A stretch of DNA of 64,000 nucleotides from Marixanthomonas sp. SCSIO 43207 (GCF_019904255.1 NZ_CP063203.1:2490001-2554000); one strand, 5' to 3'; shown: positions 53,102 to 61,995, counted from the stretch's first letter. Translations and numbers: made by a program. The notes: generated by a model from the sequence alone, not told the origin.

Positions 53102-55646
53102 TGTTGAGAAGCTAAAAGAAAATTTGAACGAACAACAGTTGAAAGCTGTAACAGAAACCGAAGGTTTTGTTAGAGTAATCGCAGGTGCAGGTTCGGGAAA
53201 AACAAAAGCTCTAACTCAAAGATATGCCTACATAGTTGAAGCATTAGGAATTAATTCTTCAAATATCCTCTGTGTAACCTTTACCAACAAGGCAGCACAA
53301 GAAATGCGAAAAAGAGTAAAACGTTTAGTCGGAGAAAATTCAGATTTAAGTTACATAACCACTTATCACGGATTTTGTGTTCGAGTATTAAGAGAGGACA
53401 TAAACAAAATCAAATACCCAAAGAACTTTATAATAATGGACGTTGAAGACCAAAAAACTGTTCTTCGACAAGTTTACAATGAATTGGGTTTAACATCAAA
53501 GGTATTTACTTTCAAACAAGTTTTAAGGTACATAAGTAAACAAAAAACTTCGCAAGAATATCTGCAATACATCCTAGAATTAAAGAAAAAAGAAACTGAC
53601 AACGAAATAGAAAAAGTCTTTATTAGGTATTTAGAAAAGCAACAAAGAAATTTCGCTTTAGACTTTGACGATTTACTCAATTTTGCTCTTTACATATTTG
53701 TAAATAATCCTGACGTTCTTGAAAAGTGGCAAAAGAGATTACACTACATTCAAGTTGACGAAACTCAAGATAGTTCGCAAAAACAATTTATGTTAATTGA
53801 GATGCTTTCTCAGTTCCATAAAAATCTTTTCGTTGTTGGTGACCCAGACCAAACCATTTATGAATGGCGAGGTGCAAAACCTGAAATTTTGGTTGATTTT
53901 GACAAACAATTTACTGATTCAAAAACAATCATTATGAATCAAAATTATCGTTCAACACCAAACATTTTAAGTCTTGGTAATCATATAATTAAAAACAACA
54001 AAATTCGAGTAGACAAGGATATGTTTACTCAAAATCCCGAAGGTGTTGAAGTTGTTCACTTTCACGGAGAAAATGATTACGAAGAAGGATTATGGGTTGC
54101 AAATGAAATCAAAAGACTTGCAAAAGATGAAAACTGTAAATATTCAGATTTTGCAATATTATATAGAGCAAATCATATTTCACGTAGCATTGAACAATCG
54201 CTAATTAGAGAAAATATTCCTTATTCAGTTTTTGGCGGTATTCGATTCTTTGAGCGTAAAGAAATTAAAGATGTCTTGGCATATTTACGATTGATTGAAT
54301 TTGAAGATGATTTTTCATTTTTAAGAGTTGTGAATACACCAAGTAGAGGTTTAGGTAAAAAGTTCATTGAAAATGTTGCAAAAATTGCTGAAAAAGAAAG
54401 CATTTCTCTTTATTCGGCTTTGCAACAAAATATAACGCAAAAAGATTTAAGTCGTAAAGGAGCAATTGAATTTATTGAACTTATAGAAAAGTATAAAAAA
54501 TCAAAAGCAGATTTAATTATTTCAGATTTAGTAAAAGAAATAATGGACGAAAGCGGTTTATCTGCTTATTACAGAACTGACGGAGACACAGATAGATTAG
54601 ATAATATCAAAGAACTTCAAAACTCAATAATTTTATTAGAAACCCAAGATGAAGAACAAATAAACCTTACTGAATATCTGCAAGAAATTGCACTTTATAC
54701 AGATATGGATATTGAAGATGATAGAAATGACCGAGTTAAACTAATGACTATCCACACTTCTAAAGGTTTAGAGTTTCCTTACGTTTTTCTTTGCGGCTTC
54801 ACAGAAGGTGTGTTACCGAGTGCTATGTCAATCAAAGAAAGAAGAGCAAAAGCAATTGAAGAAGAAAGACGTTTAACCTATGTTGCAATAACAAGAGCCG
54901 AAAAAGCATTTTATATGACTGAATCAGAAGGTTTCAATTTCAGCACAGGTTTAAATAAATATCCTTCTCGTTTTTTATTTGAAATAAGCGACAATTATTT
55001 TGTGCGAAAAGGAGAATTAAGTCAAGAAATCATAAATGAGGCTAAAGAACAACTTAAACTTGATGCAAACAGACAATTAATTCAAAAGAAATTTGACGTT
55101 GGAGATTTGGTAAATCACTTGATTTGGAAACAAGGAAAAGTAATTGAAGTAAACGAAGAGAAAGGAGAATATCAAATTGAGTTTGTAGAAACAGGAAAAA
55201 CCAAACCAATAAATTTTGAATTTAGAGGTTTAACAAAAATCGAGAAGCAAACTGAACTTACAGAGGAAGAAGAGACTGAAAAATCAAAATCGGATGAAGA
55301 TTGGAATTCGTTTGTAGAAAACGAAATTCAAATTAAACAAAGTGAGAAACCTGAAATTCCCGAACCGAAAGAAACCAGTGTAGAGGAAAAGAAAGATTTG
55401 ATTAGAAAAAGAATAGCTGATTTAAAAGAAGAAAAGGAAATACTTGATAAAATAAATGCCGAAAATATTAAATCAGAACTAATAGCCGAACCAAAAAAAG
55501 CGGAAAAAGAGACGACTAAGAAACAAGAAACGGAGGAAAAAATACTAAGCCCAACAACGTATAAAAGTAATGGCGGCAATAGTGCTAAACCTAAAGAAAA
55601 AGATAAAATTAATTTATGGTCTAAACTGAAAGGTTTGTGGTCTTAA
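53094..55646 (+). CDS. UvrD/PcrA-type superfamily 1 helicase
   Basis: An 850-residue SF1A helicase: Q-motif LNEQQLKAV, Walker A GAGSGKT (31-37), TFTNKAAQEM, motif II VDETQDSS (~222), motif III DPDQTIYEWRGA, YRS motif IV, motif V MTIHTSKGLEFPYVF and motif VI VAITRAEK. A UvrD-tail-like domain (~690-735) is followed by a Lys/Glu-rich tail. Genome copies usually stand alone; here it overlaps rmuC in one cassette. The last ~32 codons lie inside the next attC-like palindrome, so the C-terminus (LSPTTYKSNGGN...) is encoded by recombination-site DNA. Confidence 0.9.
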   Translation: MDSVEKLKENLNEQQLKAVTETEGFVRVIAGAGSGKTKALTQRYAYIVEALGINSSNILCVTFTNKAAQEMRKRVKRLVGENSDLSYITTYHGFCVRVLREDINKIKYPKNFIIMDVEDQKTVLRQVYNELGLTSKVFTFKQVLRYISKQKTSQEYLQYILELKKKETDNEIEKVFIRYLEKQQRNFALDFDDLLNFALYIFVNNPDVLEKWQKRLHYIQVDETQDSSQKQFMLIEMLSQFHKNLFVVGDPDQTIYEWRGAKPEILVDFDKQFTDSKTIIMNQNYRSTPNILSLGNHIIKNNKIRVDKDMFTQNPEGVEVVHFHGENDYEEGLWVANEIKRLAKDENCKYSDFAILYRANHISRSIEQSLIRENIPYSVFGGIRFFERKEIKDVLAYLRLIEFEDDFSFLRVVNTPSRGLGKKFIENVAKIAEKESISLYSALQQNITQKDLSRKGAIEFIELIEKYKKSKADLIISDLVKEIMDESGLSAYYRTDGDTDRLDNIKELQNSIILLETQDEEQINLTEYLQEIALYTDMDIEDDRNDRVKLMTIHTSKGLEFPYVFLCGFTEGVLPSAMSIKERRAKAIEEERRLTYVAITRAEKAFYMTESEGFNFSTGLNKYPSRFLFEISDNYFVRKGELSQEIINEAKEQLKLDANRQLIQKKFDVGDLVNHLIWKQGKVIEVNEEKGEYQIEFVETGKTKPINFEFRGLTKIEKQTELTEEEETEKSKSDEDWNSFVENEIQIKQSEKPEIPEPKETSVEEKKDLIRKRIADLKEEKEILDKINAENIKSELIAEPKKAEKETTKKQETEEKILSPTTYKSNGGNSAKPKEKDKINLWSKLKGLWS

Positions 55647-55678
55647 ACCGCCACTACTCTTATACAAGACCGTTAGCA
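55549..55678 (+). repeat. attC-like recombination site 2
   Basis: A 130-bp imperfect palindrome at the end of the helicase gene. Left: GCCCAAC (55549-55555), 3-nt spacer, GTATAAAAGTAATGGCGG (55559-55576). Right: CCGCCACTACTCTTATAC (55648-55665), complementary at 16 of 18 positions, 6-nt spacer, GTTAGCA (55672-55678). The 3-nt and 6-nt spacers are the same as in site 1. GCCCAAC is the exact complement of GTTGGGC, the box at the beginning of this same cassette (51711). Confidence 0.75.
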
Positions 55679-55711
55679 ATAATTAGAAAGTAACCGTAAA
55701 TCCAAAATTAA

Positions 55712-56206
55712 ATGAAAAATTTAATACTTCTTTTAGTGACAATATTTCTTATTTCTTGCAACGAAAAAAACAAGCAAACGGAAATAAAATCGATGGATGA
55801 AACCAAAATAGATATTCAAGCCGAATTAGCATCGATTGAGGAAACTCGCGCAGGCTTTCAACTGGCAATTAAAGAAAAACGCTATGCTGATTTAAGGAAT
55901 TATGGTACTAAAGATATCATATCATTAACACCTATTTGTGGGACTTGGGAAGAATATAAACGTCTACGAAATGAACCTGTGGGCTCTTTTAGTTACGACA
56001 GTTTGATTATGAAACCTAAAGAAACAATTATTGTAAGTGATAGTATAGCGTATGACTTTGGAACAAGCTCTGTTTATTACACCAATGAACAAGGTGAACC
56101 GATAGAAATTGAGGATACATTCTTGGCCATACTAAAAAAGGACAAGAGCGATGGAAAATGGAAATTACACAGAGAAGTAGCCACAACTAATAAATTGGAA
56201 AAATAA
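55712..56206 (+). CDS. NTF2-like (DUF4440-type) lipoprotein
   Basis: A 164-residue lipoprotein (signal ending FLISC) with a cone-shaped NTF2/SnoaL-type domain: SIEETRAGFQLAIKEKRYADLRNYGTKDIISLTP, then strands with DSIAYDFGTSSVYYTN and GKWKLHREVATT. The family includes small enzymes and binding proteins; no catalytic residue can be assigned. Sole gene of the third cassette (from 55672). Confidence 0.75.
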   Translation: MKNLILLLVTIFLISCNEKNKQTEIKSMDETKIDIQAELASIEETRAGFQLAIKEKRYADLRNYGTKDIISLTPICGTWEEYKRLRNEPVGSFSYDSLIMKPKETIIVSDSIAYDFGTSSVYYTNEQGEPIEIEDTFLAILKKDKSDGKWKLHREVATTNKLEK

Positions 56207-56210
56207 CTAT

Positions 56211-56241
56211 TGCCAACAAGGTATAACCTCAATTAGCTACC
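56211..56241 (+). other. Half of an attC-like site (left half)
   Basis: TGCCAAC (56211-56217), 3-nt AAG, then GTATAACCTCAATTAGCT, as in the left halves of sites 1 and 2. No matching right arm is found in the next 130 bp. TGCCAAC complements GTTAGCA, the start box of its own cassette, at six of seven positions. Confidence 0.5.
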
Positions 56242-56368
56242 ATAAGTTATCAACAGAAAAAAACTACCTTTAATCACGTACCTTCCACTATACACTACGG
56301 TTACTCATAAAAATACATCAAGTGTAACAACGGATCCTATAGACAGTCATTACAGTAAAAGAATCTAT

Positions 56369-58015
56369 ATGAACATAGCACGAACTGTACTTATTTTAAG
56401 TACTCTATTACCTACATTTGGATTGTGCCAACAATTGGAACCTCAAGTAGATAAAGTATACACAGTAAAAGAGAATGCACCCGGGTACTCCATTATAATC
56501 GCTAAAGGTGAAACCATCTTATTTGAAAAACAATATGGAGTTTCAAATTTGGATTATAACGTACCTATTACAAGTGAAACTGTTTTTGACATTGGTTCTG
56601 TGGCGAAGCAATTTACTGCCTACGCAATACTCCTACTAGAAGATCAAGGTAAATTATCTATCAAAGAACCGGCTTATAAGTACATAGATAATCTACCTCG
56701 GTATAAAAAAGGCAACCCAACCATTGAGCATCTATTGAATCAAACAAGCGGCATTAAAGAAGTGGATGGCATAGCGGGAATTGCAGATTATGGTCGGAGT
56801 GATTTGCTTACGCAATCGCAAATGATGAATTTTATTACCAAAACTAATTCTTTAAACTTTAAACCGGGAGCGTACTTTCAATACACCAATTCAAACTATA
56901 TTTTACTTGCTGAAATTATAGCCAAAGCATCGGAAAAACCTTTTGCAACGTTTATGCAAGAGGCGGTTTTTAAACCATTTGGAATGAAACATACCATCAA
57001 GAAAACAAGCACCTATTCCATTATCAAAAACAGGGCAATAGGCTATATAGAAGATGAAGGCGATTATTATAAAACGCATCTACACAGCTTTATTTATGAT
57101 GGTGACGGACAAATACTTACTACTGCAAAAGATATGTTTAAGTGGCATTTGGGCTTACAGAATATAAAAAATAAATGTCCTGAATTGTATAAAAAAATGC
57201 ATACCAGAGCCACGTTAAACAATGGTAGTATTCTCGATTATGGTTTGGGTGTAGAATTTGAAACACACGCTAACTATGAAGCCGTTGGTTTTGACGGAAT
57301 GATACTAGGCGGCTTTGTTTCTAAGTACCTTTATTTTCCTGAAGTGGATATGATGTTTTTCACCACACAAAATACGTTTGATTCAGATTTTGAAGAGCAG
57401 TTTTTTCAGTTAGTTGATTTGTACCTTCCGAATACTACGTCCAACAATGAAACAAAAACGAGCACACAACACAAAACCATACACCTTTCAGAAAAAGAAT
57501 TACAGCAATACGAAGGAAACTATCTTTTTAAGGGTAGTGATATTGAAACTATAAAAGCAAATACCATACAACTTAAAAATAATGAGCTTGCTGTGCTTAC
57601 GACAGATGGAGAAGAAATCACACGATTAAAACCTATTGGAAATCATCAATTTATGTTTAATGATAAATTAGTTGTATTTGAATTAAAACCCGATGGAAAA
57701 AGCTATAGCTACTTCAATTCAAAAAACGAAGTACCTTGGCTATTTAATGAATACAGTCCAACTACCTACAACGAAACGCAATTGAGAGCGTTTGAAGGAC
57801 ACTACTTTAATGCAGATTTTCAAATAAGTAAAAAAGTAGTATATAAAGACGATACTCTTTTTGTGTATGGTAGAAATGGTGCTTGGAAATATGAAATAGA
57901 ACCCCTGTACAAAGATACTTTTGAATACTCATCAGACCTCTTAACCTTTGTTAGGGATGATACTAAAAATATAATTGGGTTGAAAATCTTGGGAATTGTA
58001 TTTGATAAAATATAA
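56369..58015 (+). CDS. Class C beta-lactamase-fold serine hydrolase
   Basis: A 548-residue secreted protein (signal ending FGLCQQ). The hydrolase domain carries S-V-A-K (S77-K80) in FDIGSVAKQFTA and Y-T-N (Y172-N174) in YFQYTNSNY. The third motif (KTG/HxG region) is not clear; FDGMILGG at ~312 may take its place. A C-terminal ~170-residue extension resembles the DUF3471-type beta domain (QQYEGNYLFKGSD, FEGHYFNADF). Such proteins act as D-aminopeptidases, esterases or PBP-like enzymes rather than as proven beta-lactamases. Confidence 0.85.
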   Translation: MNIARTVLILSTLLPTFGLCQQLEPQVDKVYTVKENAPGYSIIIAKGETILFEKQYGVSNLDYNVPITSETVFDIGSVAKQFTAYAILLLEDQGKLSIKEPAYKYIDNLPRYKKGNPTIEHLLNQTSGIKEVDGIAGIADYGRSDLLTQSQMMNFITKTNSLNFKPGAYFQYTNSNYILLAEIIAKASEKPFATFMQEAVFKPFGMKHTIKKTSTYSIIKNRAIGYIEDEGDYYKTHLHSFIYDGDGQILTTAKDMFKWHLGLQNIKNKCPELYKKMHTRATLNNGSILDYGLGVEFETHANYEAVGFDGMILGGFVSKYLYFPEVDMMFFTTQNTFDSDFEEQFFQLVDLYLPNTTSNNETKTSTQHKTIHLSEKELQQYEGNYLFKGSDIETIKANTIQLKNNELAVLTTDGEEITRLKPIGNHQFMFNDKLVVFELKPDGKSYSYFNSKNEVPWLFNEYSPTTYNETQLRAFEGHYFNADFQISKKVVYKDDTLFVYGRNGAWKYEIEPLYKDTFEYSSDLLTFVRDDTKNIIGLKILGIVFDKI

Positions 58016-58117
58016 GTACGATAATACATTCTACATAAATTATTACGGTTATATTGCTAAAACAAATAAGAAAAAAGCAATAGAACATTTATAAAGACAA
58101 CCGCAGCAACTATTTCT

Positions 58118-58585
58118 ATGAACTTATCTGAGCACATATGTTTGCATTTAAATGAAATAAGGAGACGAAGTAGTATGCTGTGGAGTGTACTTCCTGAGAG
58201 CCATTATAACTGGAAACCAGACGATACTGCTATGAGTGCTTCGGCAATGATACGGCACGTACTGGAAGCTGATTATGGGTGGCATATTATTATCAATCAA
58301 GGTGATATGAGATCTTATAAAACACCCTGGAACAACCGCCCTTTCACTACTGTCAAAGAAGAACTTGAATTTGCTGAGCCATACAGAAAAGCCTTTTTGG
58401 AGCGTATAAAACAATTTTCAGATAAAGAATTAAACGAAACACAACTTATTCACCCCGGAAATGGAGAAAAGAAAGTCCTTGCCCCCTATTTGTTCCGGAT
58501 TGGGTATCACGAGTCTGTTCACGCCGGGCAGTTTTTATCCTATTTAAGAGCGATGAATATTGCTAGACCTACTATTTGGGATTAA
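58118..58585 (+). CDS. DinB-family protein
   Basis: A 155-residue four-helix protein of the DinB/YfiT group: LNEIRRRSSMLWSVLPESHYNWKPDDTAMSA, IRHVLEADYGWH (metal His candidate at ~46 and ~54) and RIGYHESVHAGQFLSYLRAM (metal His at ~132 and ~136). The family uses a nickel or zinc triad of histidines and often transfers or binds thiols. The three metal ligands appear to be present. Single-gene unit in the accessory region. Confidence 0.82.
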   Translation: MNLSEHICLHLNEIRRRSSMLWSVLPESHYNWKPDDTAMSASAMIRHVLEADYGWHIIINQGDMRSYKTPWNNRPFTTVKEELEFAEPYRKAFLERIKQFSDKELNETQLIHPGNGEKKVLAPYLFRIGYHESVHAGQFLSYLRAMNIARPTIWD

Positions 58586-58607
58586 GCCCCTTCCGCCCTA
58601 CTTCCTT

Positions 58608-58691
58608 ACCGTTGCAATTTATCGATACGAAACAAGTGTAAAAAAGATGTATCTTTATTGCAGTAACGTTCTATTGCTTAAGACCGTTGGC
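58608..58691 (+). other. Hairpin followed by a cassette-type right box
   Basis: CGTT-GCAAT (58610-58618) pairs with ATTGC-agt-AACG, with an inner GATAC/GTATC stem, and is followed by AGACC-GTTGGCA (58681-58691). The end matches the right-hand box of the attC-like sites (AGACC before GTT). It stands 20 bp before the next gene, as in the other cassettes. The left box is only approximate (GCCCTAC at 58595). Confidence 0.45.
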
Positions 58692-58711
58692 AAGTATTAA
58701 AACTTAACGCT

Positions 58712-59791
58712 ATGAAACAAAGCCTATTGATTGCATTAGGAATTCTACTCCCTTTCTTGACTATAGGGCAAACTAAAAATACCCTTTCAAACAATGAACT
58801 AAACTTACTTTTTGAAAAAACTAAAGACTTTCCCCAACACACCGAGTTTTCAATTGCCTTTATTAATAACGACCAAGTATCATATTATGGATTTAAACGG
58901 GTACAAGATACCATAGCATATGTAGACAATTCAGATACGGTTTTTGAAATAGGTTCTATAACAAAAGTGTTTACTTCTACATTGCTTGCAAATTTTGTAC
59001 TAGACAACAAAATAGCCTTGGACGATCCTATACAGCAGTATTTTGATTTCCCTTTACAGAACAAACAAATTACAGTAGTACAACTCGCTAACCATACCTC
59101 CGGACTTCCCAGATTGCCTTCAAACCTGAAACTAAACGAAGTAGATCAAACGAATCCGTATAATGAATATAGCGAAGCTAAACTAAAAGAGTATTTAACC
59201 ACTGAATTAGCGCTAGATACGCTTTCAGGCAGTAACTATGCTTACTCAAACCTAGGCGCAGGGATATTAGGCTATCTATTGGAAACTCAAGCAGACACAA
59301 CGTATGAGTCTTTACTTCAAACCTATATTGCATCAAAATATGGAATGAAACATACCACAACCAACAAAAATAAGGTACAAGAAAAATTGATTAAAGGGCG
59401 AGATAGTAATGGAAATGAAACTTCCAACTGGAATTTAAACTCACTTGTAGGAGCCGGAGGCATGGTATCAACTGTTGAAGATCTGGCAATGTTTATGCAA
59501 GCTCAATTTAACCCTGAAAACAAAGCACTAAGCTTAACTAGAGAAACTACGTTTAAAATTCCGGCATATCAAATGGAAGTAGGTTTGGCTTGGAATAAAA
59601 TAAACCCAGACTCACAAAATACTTGGTATATGCACAATGGCGGAACGGGTGGCTACTCGTCTATACTGGCTATGGACACAGATAACAAAATTGGTATTGT
59701 TATACTTTCAACAGTATCTGGATTTCATAGTCAAAATAGAAACATAGATCAACTGTGTTTAGGCTTAATGAACAATCAATATAAAGAATAG
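58712..59791 (+). CDS. Class C beta-lactamase-fold serine hydrolase
   Basis: A 359-residue secreted protein (signal ending LTIGQ) with all three motifs: S-I-T-K (S82-K85) in FEIGSITKVFTS, Y-S-N (Y178-N180) in YAYSNLGAGILGYLLE, and H-N-G in MHNGGTGGYSS near ~311. Length and motifs fit AmpC-like hydrolases and the D-Ala carboxypeptidase-like group. It lacks the extra C-terminal domain of the protein at 56369. Starts 20 bp after the GTTGGCA box. Confidence 0.88.
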   Translation: MKQSLLIALGILLPFLTIGQTKNTLSNNELNLLFEKTKDFPQHTEFSIAFINNDQVSYYGFKRVQDTIAYVDNSDTVFEIGSITKVFTSTLLANFVLDNKIALDDPIQQYFDFPLQNKQITVVQLANHTSGLPRLPSNLKLNEVDQTNPYNEYSEAKLKEYLTTELALDTLSGSNYAYSNLGAGILGYLLETQADTTYESLLQTYIASKYGMKHTTTNKNKVQEKLIKGRDSNGNETSNWNLNSLVGAGGMVSTVEDLAMFMQAQFNPENKALSLTRETTFKIPAYQMEVGLAWNKINPDSQNTWYMHNGGTGGYSSILAMDTDNKIGIVILSTVSGFHSQNRNIDQLCLGLMNNQYKE

Positions 59792-59858
59792 AAAACTATT
59801 GGTTAAACAAGGTGCTTCTACTCGCCTGGGTATAACCTAAATGATTACAGAAAAAACT

Positions 59859-61172
59859 ATGAAGAACCTTCTATCCCTCTTGGTTGTTGCGGTACTTTTA
59901 ACCAACTGCCAAACAGAAAATCAACATTCAAACGTTGTTACTTCAGACATACAAAACTTCTGGGAAGCCTATGACAAAATACAGACTACGCAAGATTCGG
60001 TTCTGCAGTATGCATACCTTGATAGTTTATATTTTCAAAGAGGTACGTTGGGATTAGAAGGTATACGGCAAGCTCGAAATTATACACCACAAGCATATAT
60101 AGATGCCATCAACAACTATCCTAAGTTTTGGAATTCGGTACGAAATAACACCTTGAAGGCAGACTCGTATCGAGATGAAATACAGAAAGGACTTGAAAAG
60201 GTAAAACAACTATACCCAGACTTAAAACCAAACAAAATATACTTTACCATTGGTGCATTGCGTACCGGGGGCACTTATCTAGACAGCTTGGCGCTTATAG
60301 GTAGTGAGATGGCTTTTGCCGATGAACATACGGTCGCTACAGAGTTTCCGGTAGCTATCCAAAAAGGTAGACAGACGTATTTTAACCAAAACCCAATAGA
60401 TGATGTGGTGTTTTTGGCTATACAAGAATTTGTACACACACAACAAAAACCATTTGTGCATAATCTTCTTTCTTATTGTTTGCACGAAGGGGTGGGTGAT
60501 TTTGTTGCGTATACGGCATTAGACCTAAAACCCAATTTGCCAGCCATTACATATGGAAAACAACATAAGGCAGTCAAAGAAAAATTTGAAACAGAAATGT
60601 TTTATATAAACAACCAAAACAAATGGCTATGGAGTGATGCTCCTAATGAATTTGGTGTAAGAGATTTGGGGTATTACATTGGTTATCAAATTTGTGAAAA
60701 CTATTACAAGCAAGCAGAAGATAAAAAGGAAGCCATTAAAACCATGATTGAGCTTGATTATGAAAATGAATCACAAATTGAAGCGTTTGTAGAAAAGACT
60801 GCTTTCTTTTCAGCTTCTTTAGAAGCATTGCACCAAGCCTTTGAAGCTAGACGACCTTATGTTACCGGTATAGATCAATTTAAAAACAATAGTGATGCTG
60901 TAAGTACCGATATTAAACAGATAACCGTAACATTTTCCAGACCTTTAAATGGATATAATACCGGAGTAGATTATGGAGATTTGGGTGAAAATGCCTTTCC
61001 TAAAAACGATATTAACGGTAGGTATTGGTCACAAGATCACGCATCGTGGACCATACCCGTGGATCTAGAGCCTAACAAAACTTATCAATTGTATATTACT
61101 AATAACTTCAGAACACAAGATGACATTCCTTTAAAACCGTATTTAATTGAGTTTAAAACAAAGGATGAATAA
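59859..61172 (+). CDS. Lipoprotein with GldB/DUF2268-like zincin fold, altered active site
   Basis: About 437 residues with a lipoprotein signal (VVAVLLTNC) from the ATG at 59859. The centre resembles the HExxH metalloprotease-like proteins of the GldB/DUF2268 type (GALRTGGTYLDSLALIGSEM; then FLAIQEFVHTQQK; then LHEGVGDFVAY), but the first His of HExxH is Gln (QEFVH), so metal binding may be lost. Residues ~340-437 look like a bacterial Ig-like domain (ITVTFSRPL, TYQLYITNNFRT). Function unknown. Confidence 0.7.
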   Translation: MKNLLSLLVVAVLLTNCQTENQHSNVVTSDIQNFWEAYDKIQTTQDSVLQYAYLDSLYFQRGTLGLEGIRQARNYTPQAYIDAINNYPKFWNSVRNNTLKADSYRDEIQKGLEKVKQLYPDLKPNKIYFTIGALRTGGTYLDSLALIGSEMAFADEHTVATEFPVAIQKGRQTYFNQNPIDDVVFLAIQEFVHTQQKPFVHNLLSYCLHEGVGDFVAYTALDLKPNLPAITYGKQHKAVKEKFETEMFYINNQNKWLWSDAPNEFGVRDLGYYIGYQICENYYKQAEDKKEAIKTMIELDYENESQIEAFVEKTAFFSASLEALHQAFEARRPYVTGIDQFKNNSDAVSTDIKQITVTFSRPLNGYNTGVDYGDLGENAFPKNDINGRYWSQDHASWTIPVDLEPNKTYQLYITNNFRTQDDIPLKPYLIEFKTKDE

Positions 61173-61317
61173 TACTACATAGGTGAACCTTTACAAAAGT
61201 TAGTGCCTATGGTAGCTTGAAGTAATCGCTTACCTCCCTTCTCTTACACTACCATAACAAACTGTATGCTTGTAAGTTATAAAAAAAAATAATCACTATC
61301 TTTAGGTATCTATTTAC

Positions 61318-61339
61318 AGCTTCAGTTTGCTGAAGCTGT
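61318..61339. other. Perfect hairpin in a 277-bp gap
   Basis: CAGCTTCAG (61318-61326) - TTTG - CTGAAGCTG (61331-61339), nine base pairs, not followed by a T run. The gap 61173-61449 holds no supported gene. The hairpin could be a weak terminator, an operator or a recombination-site inner stem. Confidence 0.4.
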
Positions 61340-61449
61340 TAGTACTTTGGTGAGATAGGATATCTATCGAGCAGTGCATTCAGAATATAACTTATTAAAT
61401 AGCTAGTTAAAGAGTATAGACAAGTCGTGTAACCTATAAACAAAAGAAT

Positions 61450-61995
61450 ATGAAAAAAATGTTTGCAATTTTTACCGTGGTACTTTTATTACTTTCATGC
61501 AATGAAATAGAGAAAAAACCTAATATCACCGCCACGAAAGAAATAAGTAACGGACAAACTGAACAAGAAATCTGGAATGCAATTGAAGGCCGGTTCAATT
61601 CATGGAAAGATAATGACTTTGACATGTACATGGGGTATCATCATCCTGAATGGAGAAAGTGGGCTTCACAAGAGAATGAATTAACTACTAAAGAACAAAT
61701 GGGTGAATTTTGGAAAATTATGAAAGCTGAAGAAGAGTGTTTAGAAATGGAGGTTACCCCTATAGCTATTAAAATAATGGAGGATGGAAAATCAGCTATT
61801 GCTCACTACACCCACACGGAAACGTTCACTTACCACGGAGAAGATATGCCAGATGGAAGAACGAAGGGAAATACATTTAGAGGTACGTTAAGGTGGAGTG
61901 ACTTTATGGTAAAAGAAAAAGGAAAATGGTTTGTAATTGGAGGACATAGAGACATGAGCATGCCTGAAGGTAAACTAATTCAAGTTAATGATTAA
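61450..61995 (+). CDS. NTF2-like lipoprotein (SnoaL/DUF4440 type)
   Basis: A 181-residue lipoprotein (signal ending VVLLLLSC) with an NTF2-like domain: EIWNAIEGRFNSWKDNDFDMYMGYHHPEWRKW, then KEQMGEFWKIMKAEEE and KGKWFVIGGHRDMSM. It is a distant relative of the lipoprotein at 55712, not a recent copy. Members bind or modify small molecules; no specific role can be given. Single-gene unit. Confidence 0.75.
   Translation: MKKMFAIFTVVLLLLSCNEIEKKPNITATKEISNGQTEQEIWNAIEGRFNSWKDNDFDMYMGYHHPEWRKWASQENELTTKEQMGEFWKIMKAEEECLEMEVTPIAIKIMEDGKSAIAHYTHTETFTYHGEDMPDGRTKGNTFRGTLRWSDFMVKEKGKWFVIGGHRDMSMPEGKLIQVND

Noticed and set aside
51737-55646. Gabija (GajA-GajB) system
   Set aside because: The first gene is RmuC, with membrane anchor and coiled coil, not an OLD-type TOPRIM nuclease. 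Only the helicase is similar.
61318-61339. Terminator after the zincin-like lipoprotein gene
   Set aside because: The hairpin is perfect but has no T run and lies about 145 bp after the stop; kept only as an unexplained hairpin.
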